Under the pieces are notes generated by a model that did no database searches, was not told the origin of the DNA, and saw only the letters and a list, made by a program, of their open reading frames with translations. A stretch of DNA of 64,000 nt from Onchidella celtica. Its lineage: Eukaryota; Mollusca; Gastropoda; Systellommatophora; Onchidiidae. Position numbers and translations under genes: made by a program. Each line of letters begins with the position of its first letter. The first letter of the stretch is position 1. The stretch lies in assembly GCA_963931925.1 (NCBI GenBank), contig OZ007575.1, positions 39,762,846 through 39,826,845 of the forward strand, written 5' to 3'. Below are positions 53,901 to 64,000 of this stretch, one piece after another.

Positions 53901-56900
53901 GCACGGTCAAGCTGACCATGCAGCAAGCAAGCCATATTTCACACGCCAGATCACTGGCCTCTTTGAGACATAACTACCGTCTTATTGCTCACTGTATCTC
54001 TTCTAAATCAAAGGCATTGTGACAAGGACATGTTAACCAGTGAACCACTGGTCGGAATCACAAAGACTAAGCTTTCATAGGCTCTCTCCACCCTATCGAA
54101 AGATGTAACATCGAGCAAAAGATGTAACATCGACATGCGAACTGTTGCTCAACAAATTTGCAATATTATCTCATTTTCTCACAAGCTGACCACCATCAAG
54201 AGTTGTCTGTATCTAAGAACCAATCAGAAACAAGCTCTGAAATAATATTTGCCCCAAATGCCCACATTGGTTTATTAGTATGCGTCAATCAGGATGAAAC
54301 CATTAATTTTTTTTGTTTTGTTTAGGGCTTGGGGGGGGGGGGGGGCATAGCTAGTTATCATGCTTCGTTGTCATGAAAACTACAGCTGCCAGTTTGGTAT
54401 CATAAGTCAGATCATTGGTTGGAGACTGACAGACAAAGGATATGATAAGGATATCAAGCATGATAAGGCATAGTAGAGAATGTTTTCATACCGATCAAAT
54501 ACAAACCGAACCACGTTGACAGCGGTAGTGTAGTTATCGTACATTGGAAAGGTCAGTGACCCAGATAAGATTCTCCGTGAGTAAGGTCACTGACCAGACA
54601 GCGAACTTTAAGCCGCCGCGCGCAGGGTAAGTGTTAAGACAATGAAATATTACATATAAGAACATTTGGTACGGGCATACTTTTTTAAACACACTATACA
54701 TCCACAACCAACAGTGGTAGAAGTCTGATATTTTCCTTGATGGTGTGAATAAATATTTCGAATGAAACTAAAATGCTGTGCTAGTGTTGATCTAAGAGAT
54801 ATTTAGTGGTGAACACTGTGAAATATGAGCCTAATGGGTCAAACTGCTCTCCCAAAGAGAAACCCAGGGTTAACTGAGTTTTGCTGATAGGTAATATATA
54901 GCTGATCAGGTCAAGGCCTGGGTGGAAACTAATTTAGCACTTCTGGGTCTATTTAAGCAGCCACCATAAATAAAAAACAAACAGTAAAATTAACATATTT
55001 AATGGGTTGATGCAATTGAAATTTCCAGGATAAATTCTGATAATTTGATGTCAAGAAATAACTGACAAGGAACGGTGTACAATACTGAGGTTCCACATGT
55101 GATATGGACACTCTAGTATTGACAAAATCCACTTTAATCATATCAGCCAAGTTCACTGTGCATAATTTGAGAGATGTAAGTTCTATGATCAAAGTACTTC
55201 TTTTAGCATCAGAATTCAAATTTTTCTGAAATATCCTCGCACCCAATGCCACAATGCTTTGCCAAGTTAATAACAAAAGTAACTTCTTTCAAAATATATT
55301 TTTTGAGATTCCACCATTCAACTGATGATTTCATTAATACAGTAGTCTCCGTCTAAGAACTCGCCGCCTTAGAACCCGATCCGCCTTAGATCCCGCTGAT
55401 GCCGTGAAACCGAATTTTTTCACTGTAATTTACATGCGTAAGAACCCGCTCTGAAACGAAAAATCCGCCTAAGAACCCGGCATTTGACCGAGAGACGAGC
55501 ACACTTTTACGTAAAATATCCATATTAAACGCAAAATTCTCTTTCAAGTAGACGGGATAGAACCAAACCACACAGTACAGTGAAAGAGAACGGGTGGAGG
55601 GAAGGTAGGGGGAGGCGAACCCTACAAAGGATGGAGCCCAGTTACATCTTTCGTGTGCAAGCAGGCCACTCCTAGACTAAATTAACATAGTCATTACCTA
55701 ACATCTATTGTTGTCTGACTCGAGGGGCAGAATTTTATACGTAATTAAATAATAATAATAATAATAATAATTGATTTATATAGCGCCAAAATCCACTTAA
55801 AGTGCTCGGTGGCGCTTAACAAACACATAGAATACACAGTCTCAAACACTCCAGTATATCACACCTACACACTAACACATCCAAAGATACATTTCAGTAA
55901 CAGTTCTAGTATCATCTATAAATCATACACTTTTTTGAAAAGCAATGTTTTGAGTTTCGATTTGAAGTGCTCTATTGAATTAGTTGTTTTTATATCATAG
56001 TTCAGATTGTTCCAAAGTTTTTGGGCACAGATGGAAAATGCCCTTTCTCCAAGCATTGTTCTGGATCTAGGCATGCAGAGCTGGCTGTCATTTAAGGACC
56101 ATGCGCTTGGTTTGCACGGCACAATCATGTACTTAGGGCTGATTGTGATTATTACAAAGGGTATCACTAGGCCTCGTGTTGTCTAAAATTGGCATCTGTG
56201 ATTCACAACTTGATTGTTCAGTCTGAATCATTCCATTCCATTATCACTGTAAGAAAAAAGCATTCTGCTAGCCATAAGTCGTAACTTTGACCATATCCAC
56301 AAAAAAAAAAAACTAAAGAAAAAAAATGTCCAGCGCATAATTTTCATTATGAGGTCACGACCCAGGTCCGAGCAATCAAGGGGGATAAAGCCATGGACAC
56401 GGGTGGTCATGGGTGGCATCCTTTGGCATCCGCCTAAGTGCCCGGTCCGCCTAAGAACCCGCTTTTTCTGTCTCCCGTTGACCGGGTTCTTAGACGGAGA
56501 CTACTGTATTTCAAAAGAAAAATATTACTCTGGTGAAAAGTGCCAATTAAAATACTTTTACACTTCTGTAAAATTTCTGAAACAGTAGATAGCCTGTTCC
56601 TATACATACTGAAGAACATAACGAGGGAAAAAAATAGGAAAAGAGGGGGAAAAAATGAAATATAGAGTGACTTACGTAATCTGTTTTTGAATATGCTCTT
56701 TTCCTTCCCTTTCTGCCTTGATTTTCCTGGGGGGAAAGCCGGCTTACAGCGTCTGGCTGTAAAAAAATATTTATGCATTCAGTCACACCATCTATTTAAT
56801 GAAAAGAGAATCACAGTACTGAATGAAACAGAAGTAAGTTTATCTATGTGAACCATTCATCAAAAGGCACATGCATTAAAGCATGAAATTTTACAATTAT

Positions 56901-59900
56901 ATGATGAATACCCAAAACGGTTTCCATGGAATGACACACCATGATTTAACATAATAAAATTATTAAAAAAAGGTTACAGCAGAACTGTTTTGCAATAATG
57001 AAATCCACTACTGAAAACACTTACTTGAGCAGGAAAACTCCTTGTAATACGCCTTCCGCCACTGAGACTCATTTTCTTTGTTTTGTCAACCAGAGCACCA
57101 ACATCCTGTTAAGTTTTACATAATCCTATCGTTTGTTAACTTGAAAGATTGGTACATCTTGAAACACAATTCATCAGGAATCTCAGCTAAATTTGTCGGG
57201 TAAACTAACTTGCTTCCAACAGAATCAGTTTCCACAATATCTCACTACGGTATGAAGAAGTGGCCCTGCTGTGTTCGTAAATAAAATCTTCAGAGATGCA
57301 TGTGGCAGTGAAGGGAAAAATCTGTATACCATGATTTAGCTAAAAAAAATTTAAAATACCATCAAATGTTTTAAAGAATATGTGATATGAAACCATTTCA
57401 GTTTACTTCAAAAAAAAAAGAAGAAAGTCTGAACCCAAGTCCCCACTGTACCTTGCTGACAATGTTTCCTTGAACAAGTGATTCTTTTGCCATGGCTTCC
57501 TGCAAGATAAAAAACAGCAGGGAGTACATTTTTGTCATGAAGAATGAATCTTCATCTGAAGAACGATTTGTCTTTGAGCCCTAATTTCAGATGTGTGCTA
57601 TTTACTTCTACCAGATTTCCCTACAAGTGAATCCCATCTTATGCAGTTAATAAAACAGTGCAGATTACAAGTTTGGTGTATCTATATACTAGACACTGCC
57701 TCTGTCCCAAAGCTTTGTAAGCTGGGTGTCTAGAAAACTTCTGCAAATAATTAAATGTGACCCATAATATAATAATGCTAACAAGTTACAACTTTTGGTG
57801 TAGATAGGTCTATATACTAGACAATGCTTCTGTAAGCTGGGTGACTGGAAAACTTCTGCAAATATTAAATGTGACCCACATAATACTGCTATCAAGTTAC
57901 CACTTACCACAAGATTATCTGGCCCTTCTGATTGTTTTGCTTGTTTACATAACTTTGGAGTTTTCAGGTACCGAGGAACAGCTTCTGTGTTTATTTTATC
58001 TTTATTCACAATTTTGCCAAGTCTGAAAATAAATGTTGACATCAGTGAGATTTCTTTTTCAAAATCCATAAATAGCTTGTTCTCTTGGTTATAAGTAACT
58101 TCAAAAATGTTCAAGTAATATAAGCAGACATAATGTCTGTTCAATTTGTTAGATATTGGTATGCATTTTAAGCATCACAGAAATTCAAAACCTATGTATT
58201 AACACTAGGGGGAAAAAAATACCTACGACATCAGTGAATCATTCTCTGGTTTGCTCACTGATCAGATGTTGAAGTGATATGGTGGAAAACACTCAGAAGA
58301 CAGAAAACACATTTTTTTTACTATTACTATTCACTCGCTGCCATAGTCAAATACTTTGTTTTGTGTGTTTTATGACATGTCAAATGTGTCAACCCCTTGA
58401 AAAAGGACACTACACACTGCCATTTCTTGAGTAGCTTCCATATGGTGGAGATAAAAAATACATATATCCAACCTATTTTCATCCAAAAATACTATTATTT
58501 TGTGAAATAAGACATTAAAAATTACAAAAACACTTGAATGAAGTAAATTTGATCCTGTTTTTTGTCATTACACTTCAAACACATCGAGTCGTTGCTATTT
58601 CTGGAATATTTTGATTTACCTTTGACATTCAGTTTAATCAGAGACCTTACAATAGCGAGACAGGTAACTGCCGGGGGCCGCCCCATACGTTTACACTGCA
58701 GTGCAGTTTGACAGGCCCAACGTGACCTAGATATAGATAACGGCGGTCTCACAGTCAGTTGGGAAACTGACAATAGTGGAATAAGAGGCGATGATGGGCT
58801 CTATTTCTTTCAATTTACTGACGTTTAGATAAAGATAATAAATACTTTTATGGGTGTGATAAAAGAAGGAAAGACGATGGATAGGGTTGGGGAAGGAGAG
58901 GGTAGCAGCTATAAAAGAACTGACATTAACTGATTGACTTACTCAGTACAAGTGTGTTATCCTAACGATAAATGATTGTGCTCTTTCAGTTGTTACTTAT
59001 TATCAAAGATTATTGCCTTCCTCTTTGCACACGTTGTCCTGACCTTAGGCTGAATTTGTTCCTGGTTCTTACATTTGATCAAATGATGCGGTCGAATGTT
59101 GACAAAAAGATTAATAATCAGGAATGTCTTGTCACAAGAGTCACACTGGACAGCCTCTTCTGTTTTGTCTCCATATGTTGCCTTTGTAATCTTTCGAATG
59201 ATTGAGCACTGCAACCCTGAAGTGTGAAGGCCGACTGGTGCAACGGTTCGGAATACCTTTTCTGCACATCTTAAAAATTCCTGGAAATTGGATGAAGGGA
59301 ATCGCAAGCCTCCCCCCTGGTACTGGTCAAAATTCTTGGAACATATGAACTGGTGGCTTGGATTGGTGATGTCTTTGTCCACAGATAGCTGGACAATGCA
59401 AAGCTTTTATCAGCTAAAGTCCAGCGGCATGCTCCTTTGGATAAATTAGAAACCCTGATCTGGGTCAAGACAAAGCGGAGGGCATCTTTTGACAAATGCG
59501 TTTTAAGTATTTCTTCCAAAGACCTGCCATCTTCTGTAATTGTTTCACTTGGTGCAGATTCTTCCCGTGACTTCTGAAGCTTTTTCCTGAGGCGCCACAT
59601 CTTTGTTCTCTGCGCTGTAAGCTTTTCTTGCAACAAGTTTTTAATTGTTTCTACCCTTTTATCGGCATCGTCTGTATTAAGTGTATTTGGGGATCCAGGT
59701 TCATTTTGTTGTGATGAGGATGCGGGGAGAGGAGAAGGTTGAATAATGCGAGTAGGCAATGGTCGATTTCCAGTGAGTTTGGGGGGTGGATTTGGCACTT
59801 TGAAAATTGTTGGGACGGCGCCTTTCACCAGCCGTTTTCTGATTGTTGCTGTTGCGCTGAATCAACATGGCTCAAAGTGCTCCGAACACAGAACATTGCT

Positions 59901-62900
59901 CCTGTGCAGTGCTTCAGCTGACTTCTTCTCTAGATCAGCCCTTCGTGTATTCACTACCCACTTCTTGCATCTGAAGAAGGAATTACAACATGCCTTGCCA
60001 CAAAGATGTCATGCTCAATCTAAAGGATAACATCTTCTTTTTCTCCATTGTATAGGCATCCACTATGCTTCCTTTTCAGCCCAACTTGCATAACAGATCC
60101 GAAAGACACTCCAGAATTTTAACCATAGTCATGCATACATTAAAAACCTGCCAATTACAATTAATCTTTCAATCTAACAATAATTTTAAAACAACCAAAG
60201 CGTTACAATTTACAAGAATAAAATAGTTGTTTTTTAAAAGTACATTCAAAGTGATCAAGGGTACCTTAATTTTAAATAGATGCCAATGCATTACAATCCG
60301 TGACCAACACTTGACTTTTTTAATAGTTCGTCCATCAGGTATGATGATGACCTTAACAACACCAGAGGAAAAAGGAACAGAAATTGTTGAGAATTTCAAC
60401 ACATGGACAATAAAGAGAACTAAAGGACACAGAGGACAGAATGGAAAGACTGTTCTTTCATGACTTATGGCTTCTCATGTGACTGATAAGTCCTATTTTT
60501 GCCCTGCAGACCCTTCCGCATAAATGACAAGAGTACTCCGTTGGTTCAGTACCACTGGGCCTTTTCTTGCGCCGTTCTTTTTTTTTGATAGCCTGCTGGA
60601 CTCTGTCAGCTTCCCATGCTTTGCTGCCTCTGGTAAGGGCCGCCCTCCAATTTGCACGATCAAACGAGAGCTTTTCCCACTCACTCACATCAATGGCAAA
60701 GGCCTTCAGTGATTGCTTGAGAGTGTCTTTGTAACATCTCTTTGGGGCCCCAACATTCCTCGTTCCATTGGAGAGCTCAGAGAAGAAGATTTGCTTAGGG
60801 AGTCTGGAGTCGGGCATTCTGACAACATGTCCTGCCCAACGTAGCTGAATTTTTTTCAGGTGGCCGAAGATGCTCAATTCCTTGGCACGATTGAGGACCT
60901 CAGTGTCTGGAATTTTATCCTGCCATTTGATCCTTAGGATCTTTCTAAGGCAGGCCAGATGAAAGTGATTTAGCTTTCTGGCATGCGAGTGGTACACTGT
61001 CCAGGTTTCAGCCCCATAGAGTAGGGTGGGAAGGACCACAGCATTGTACACTTTCAGCTTAGTGTCTGTGCGAATGCCGGCAACATCCCATACTCTCTTT
61101 CGAAGCCTGCCAAATGCAGAGCTGGCTTTGCTGATTCTTGAGAGAATTTCAGTATCAACACGAGCCGCGGAAGACAGTGTACTGCCAAGATAGGTGAAGT
61201 TCTCCGACACCTTCAGAAAACTGTCATGGACTTTGATATTTGGGGTCACAGGATACTTGTCGTCTGGAGTAGGCTGATGGAGCACTTCCGTCTTCTTTGT
61301 GCTTATTGTGAGGCCAAAGTTGTCACAGGCACTAGAGAACTTATCAACACAGTTTTGCATGCTATCCTCATCGTGTGCCAGAAGTGCACAATCATCAAAT
61401 ACTGTCTAAATACTGTTAAACAAGTGTAAACAAATTGTAAACTTGACAATAATATTGTAACAAATTGGACAATAAATGTATGCTGACTAAACACTTTTTC
61501 TTTTAAATAAAAGCCATGTAAACGTTTATTACCTGACTGGGTCTAATGGAAAGGTGAAAAATGATAAATCTGGTCATTTGTTCTTTGAATTAGTACAGTG
61601 TGTGTTCTTAGCGCTCGCCATTGTTACAACTACCGAGAATAAAGACTTGTCTTCTATTACCGCCGTTACATGGATGCCTGATCCAGATATGCAGATTCAG
61701 CCATAGTTACCTGTCTCGTTATATAAGGTCTCTGGTTTTATGGAATGTTTTGACATTAACTGTGTCATGGGTGTCATTTTTAGCCGAAATTGTATTTCAG
61801 AGCAACATTTTTACTTTGGAATCTTGATTACTATATCAATCGGAGTACCAATACACATATCAACTTGTGTACCAAAAAATTTTTATTTAGAATAAAGAAA
61901 AGTTAGACTGATGTTGTGAGTGTCTTTCGTATTGTATTTTTTATGTGTGTGTCTGGTCTTGTTTAAAGTTGTCTCCAATAGAAATCTCAGTCACTATGTT
62001 TTTTTGGTATTTAATCAGTAATATTGATACTGTTTTATGTCAATAATGGTGTTTGTCTGGCATATTACATTGAGCAAATTTTTATTATTTATTAAAATTC
62101 TGCTAAATGTTCTTGAAACATGGAGTGTATTTTCTGTCATTTTCAGGTTTTTTTACTTCACTTTTATGACTTTCATGTGAAGTTTTTCAGGAGAAAAAGG
62201 AGAGATTGTTATGTTTTTGGGGACACTGCTGACACAACTCTCATCTCAGCTGGCACTCCCCCCCCCCCCCCCCCCCCCAGAACTGTAGCTGGGAGTTTGT
62301 ACCTACCAAATCGTGTTCCAATGGACAGCAGGGGCCATTATTTTCTTTTTTATGAACTTTCCATTTCCACAATAAACAGTATAATGTCACTTTTTTCAAC
62401 TATACCTTCTGTATCTTCTTCGCGTTATATAAGTATTTGTTTAGATTTTGTCCATATTTTTCCTTCATTTCACTTTGTCTGGTAAATTTAGACTCCTTTA
62501 GTAGTGATATTGGTTTAAATCTGATGATATATAGCGGCAGTGAGCTTCAGTACTATGTGAAATGCACGTTTTTCTCTATTCTACTTCACTCATCACCTAA
62601 GGCATCACAAGTAAGGGCTTTTTTCAATTTGAAATTTGGTGTTCTGGGAGGTAATCCCTCCTGGCACATTTTTCCCAACAACATAAGAGCCTCCTGATTG
62701 AAGTCATATTTTCAGAAGTCTGAGATAATAAGCTTTAAAATGATATCAAATATATGTATGTTTTAAGCAATTTGAAAAATGCCAAAATCACAGGTTTCAA
62801 AGGAAATCTTTGAAAACCTGGACTGTTTTTCCCCATACCTTTAGTCCACCATTTAACTGTTGCTCATTTTCCCTCAAATACAGAAGTCAGAAAGCACTGC

Positions 62901-63567
62901 ACAAAGCATAACCAAGAAAAATCTATAATACCTACTTCTTGCTCCTGTTTGAGTTGGAAATGAAGCCCTCCTTTTCTAGCCTGTTTATGAGTCCCTGGGC
63001 CACAGTATTTTCTATGCCCAGTCGTCTAGCCAACTGAGGAGCCACTATACGTTTGAACTCTGTGCAGACCATCAGTGTTCTCCTCCACAAACAAGTAGCC
63101 TGAAATGTAGAATATCAGTTTTTATCTTGTCAATCCTGATTTGCACACATACCTACTTAGTACAGCAATGCAGAGGAGCTTTACACAAATAAAATTACAT
63201 TGTGACAAGGAGTGTGACATGAAAACCTCGAACTGATTCATTCAATATACAGCAGTGTTTCACTAATAACTACAGAGTACATCTTAACCCAAAACACAAT
63301 GATATGAAAAGGTACTCTACTTTTGGTGACTAATTACAAAGAATTTTCAATCCAAACCGACTAAGTGTAGCACTATAGTTACAGAGGATACCAACACAAG
63401 TTTTAAGAATATTTGATTGCTTCCTATAAATTTTTTACCACACATTTATTTCACCTGTCATATCAAAAAACAAATTCTAGTAAAACAAGATCTGACCATA
63501 CCTGCACTGCAATAGATGTCAGTCCACAAAGGTACGGATCAGTCGGCTCCAATTTGGCATTGGCTGG
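50822..63567 (-). CDS. HORMAD/Hop1-like meiotic chromosome-axis protein, C-terminal half, 7 exons (5' end outside window)
   Basis: The CDS joins 63567-63502, 63099-62936, 58022-57908, 57499-57452, 57105-57025, 56756-56676 and 50914-50822. It is 648 nt, giving 215 aa plus stop, with all GT-AG junctions in phase. The first two exons encode a winged-helix-like segment: DPYLCGLTSIAVQATCLWRR, IVAPQLARRLGIENTVAQGL and INRLEKEGFI. This resembles the helix-turn-helix part of the PHD-wHTH chromatin-binding region of Hop1-type proteins. The rest is basic and probably disordered. It ends SAKKKASIVQKDIAL, in the position and style of the C-terminal closure motif that HORMA domains bind. HORMAD proteins coat meiotic axes and promote and monitor double-strand-break repair. 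The HORMA domain itself is not in the window, so identity rests on the wHTH and tail; another wHTH nuclear protein is possible. Confidence 0.65.
50915..53821. other. HORMAD-like last intron, left part
   Basis: No coding sequence seen. A poly-A tract lies at 50982-50999. A perfect short palindrome (CCGGGCATTGCCCGG) lies at about 52509-52523, beside ACTAGATGACTTA. A 99-codon plus open frame at 51473 lacks motifs. Confidence 0.45.
53822..54637. mobile_element. 816-bp piggyBac-type MITE with TTAA ends
   Basis: Left TTAATCCTCACCCTGCG, right complement of TTAACACTTACCCTGCG; TTAA lies at 53822-53825 and 54634-54637. The inner ACCCTGCG core is shared. No transposase. Lies in the last intron of the HORMAD-like gene. 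Confidence 0.72.
55340..56506. mobile_element. pogo/Tigger-like MITE (TA duplication) interrupted by a LINE fragment
   Basis: Terminal inverted repeats CAGTAGTCTCCGTCTAAGAA at both ends, with TA at 55338-55339 and 56507-56508. Ends starting CAGT with TA duplication are typical of pogo/Tigger elements. Inside the left end, AGAACCCG-type repeats recur (55366-55480). The centre is occupied by a LINE fragment. Confidence 0.85.
55749..56200 (-). mobile_element. LINE 3' fragment inside the pogo-like MITE
   Basis: The minus frame 56167-55916 contains SRTMLGERAFSICAQKLWNN and SIEHFKSKLKTLLFKKVY, the C-terminal RT pattern of CR1/L2-like LINEs. The 3' UTR with TTTATATAGCGCC (in complement) ends in an (ATT)n tail at 55749-55770. 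The 5' limit is unclear. Confidence 0.78.
56676..56756 (-). CDS. HORMAD-like exon (third-last to last intron side)
   Basis: 27 codons: PDAVSRLSPQENQGRKGRKR, then AYSKTDY. Basic, nuclear-localisation-like. Phase 0 on both sides; TTACAG acceptor, GTAAGT donor. Confidence 0.7.
57025..57105 (-). CDS. HORMAD-like exon
   Basis: 27 codons: DVGALVDKTKKMSLSGGRR, then ITRSFPAQ. Phase 0 on both sides; AACAG acceptor, GTAAGT donor. Confidence 0.72.
57452..57499 (-). CDS. HORMAD-like exon
   Basis: 16 codons: EAMAKESLVQGNIVSK. Phase 0 on both sides; TTGCAG acceptor, GTACAG donor. Confidence 0.65.
57661..57907. repeat. tandem duplication spanning an exon-intron boundary
   Basis: Units at about 57671-57790 and 57795-57907 share TATATACTAGACA, TGTAAGCTGGGTG, AAAACTTCTGCAAATA and AAATGTGACCCA. 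The right unit contains the working donor of the 57908-58022 exon (GTAAGTGGTAACTTGAT). The left unit has the corresponding site decayed. Confidence 0.8.
57908..58022 (-). CDS. HORMAD-like exon
   Basis: 38 codons plus one base: LGKIVNKDKINTEAVPRYLK, then TPKLCKQAKQSE. Its single leading base completes the Lys codon left open by the winged-helix exon. TTTCAG acceptor, GTAAGT donor. The donor region is duplicated just downstream (57661-57905). Confidence 0.75.
58993..60010 (-). pseudogene. P-element-like THAP transposase relic with central deletion
   Basis: The THAP domain C-terminal half is seen at about 59970-59800: KKWVVNTRRADLEKK, NVLCSEHFEP, then an in-frame TGA, then RKRLVKGAVPTIFKV. A coiled-coil-like stretch (LTAQRTKMWRLRKKLQKSR) and LSKDALRFV, CRWTLADKSFALSSYL follow, the start of the P-type transposase domain. 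The sequence then jumps near 59385 to the C-terminal region (GGGLRFPSSNFQEFLRCAEK, then the decayed FVNIRPHHLIK). The catalytic core between them is missing. It is non-functional. Confidence 0.8.
60322..61405 (-). mobile_element. 5'-truncated LINE, copy 2, inside the P-like element
   Basis: Nearly identical to copy 1 (5788-6674) but without its 100-bp deletion and longer at the 5' end. It breaks off at the RT active-site block (FDDCALLAH, the YADD-equivalent) near 61405. Confidence 0.9.
60458..61360 (-). pseudogene. LINE reverse transcriptase C-terminal half with C2H2 finger
   Basis: 300-residue uninterrupted frame running from just after the active-site Asp pair: LTISTKKTEVLHQP, NFTYLGSTLSS, LLYGAETWT, RWAGHVVRM and a terminal C2H2 finger (CX2CX12HX3H). 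The endonuclease and most RT palm are missing, so it is a truncated dead copy. The intact frame indicates recent origin. Confidence 0.88.
61735..62935. other. HORMAD-like intron sequence
   Basis: A poly-C tract lies at about 62258-62278. No coding sequence or repeat end recognised. Confidence 0.45.
62936..63099 (-). CDS. HORMAD-like exon (winged helix core)
   Basis: 54 codons plus two bases. LARRLGIENTVAQGLINRLE is a recognition-helix-like segment, followed by KEGFIS. TTTCAG acceptor, GTAGGT donor. Confidence 0.82.
63502..63567 (-). CDS. HORMAD-like exon (start of winged helix; first exon in window)
   Basis: 22 codons: PANAKLEPTDPYLCGLTSIA, then VQ. AATAG acceptor, GTATGG donor, phase 0. 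Earlier exons lie beyond 64000. Confidence 0.7.
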
Positions 63568-64000
63568 CTATTAGGAGAAAGCCCAAAGATAAAGCTATCA
63601 ATGAACATGAGGTGAAGATGTTGTAGTTTCAAAAATTGTGGTCTTTGTACTCAAACTGTATTTCATGATTATTATCTAATGAGCAAAATACATTAGGGCT
63701 TACAAAAATAAGATTTCCTCAGAAACTTGCTTCACATTATTTTACAGAACAAAAACATATCAAACATTTAATTAACATACACATTCACACACATCAATAA
63801 TCAAGGTAGATTTCTAAATCTAGACACATCTCAATAATGAGCCTTGTTCTTCTCCTGCTGTTTCATTGCATATGGCCATTATCAAGTATGATTTAACACC
63901 TCATTCCCGTGGAAATGATTTTAAAAAATACATTTTCCAGATGATTAATGTTTATTATTAAAAGCTAAATTTCAAAGGCATCACGTGCATTTTCAGTAAT

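Larger units (their letters stand above)
58639..61734 (-). mobile_element. P-element-like (THAP) transposon, internally deleted and split by a LINE
   Basis: Terminal inverted repeats of about 31 bp with a small gap: left CAGAGACCTTACAATAGCGA, right complement CAGAGACCTTATATAACGA, both followed by GACAGGTAACT. Flanks GTTTAAT and GTTTTAT fit a decayed 7-8-bp target duplication, as in P elements. The interior encodes THAP transposase remnants and contains the LINE at 60322-61405. Confidence 0.82.

Noticed and set aside
57689..58144. 151-codon minus open frame as one long exon
   Set aside because: The interior segment fits an exon with clean splice sites and matching phase. The rest is intronic tandem repeat.
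1..64000. CRISPR arrays, operons or prokaryotic defence systems
   Set aside because: The sequence is clearly eukaryotic, with spliced genes and no spaced direct-repeat array.

Overview
This is a eukaryotic, intron-rich, AT-rich animal chromosome segment. GT-AG introns, a tRNA-derived SINE, non-LTR, LTR and DNA transposons, and two split animal genes rule out a prokaryote. The repeat types and gene sequences fit a lophotrochozoan, probably a mollusc, but that placement is an inference.

Two host genes lie head to tail on the minus strand. A complete SLC13-type Na+-coupled di/tricarboxylate or anion transporter is assembled from 14 exons between 49636 (ATG) and 14935 (TAA). Every exon junction keeps phase and the product is 589 aa. 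About 1.2 kb upstream of its start codon ends a second gene, whose last seven exons (63567 to 50822, 215 aa) encode a winged-helix segment and a basic C-terminal tail. I read it as the C-terminal half of a HORMAD/Hop1-like meiotic axis protein; its HORMA domain would lie beyond the right edge.

Layout: 1-12.5 kb is gene-free and holds a tandem duplication, a foldback MITE and two LINE 3' fragments. 12.5-14.9 kb is probably SLC13 3' UTR. 14.9-49.6 kb is SLC13, with long introns crowded with mobile elements: piggyBac-type elements with TTAA ends (one carrying transposase relics), two transposase-bearing elements with 4-bp target duplications plus a related MITE, an intact-looking Ty3/gypsy element (37069-42076) with apparently identical 161-bp LTRs, and SINE and LINE pieces. 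49.6-50.8 kb is the short intergenic space. 50.8-64 kb is the HORMAD-like gene, whose introns hold another TTAA MITE, a pogo-like MITE with a LINE fragment inside, and a P-element-like THAP transposon that lost the middle of its transposase and was then hit by a LINE.

Most biological interest lies in the SLC13 paralogue, altered at several conserved substrate/Na+ motifs but structurally intact; in the three related 4-bp-TSD elements; in the internally deleted P-like element; and in a possible small secreted-protein gene nested in SLC13 intron 6 (33295-33711). All coordinates come from reading the sequence by eye. No database search was run.
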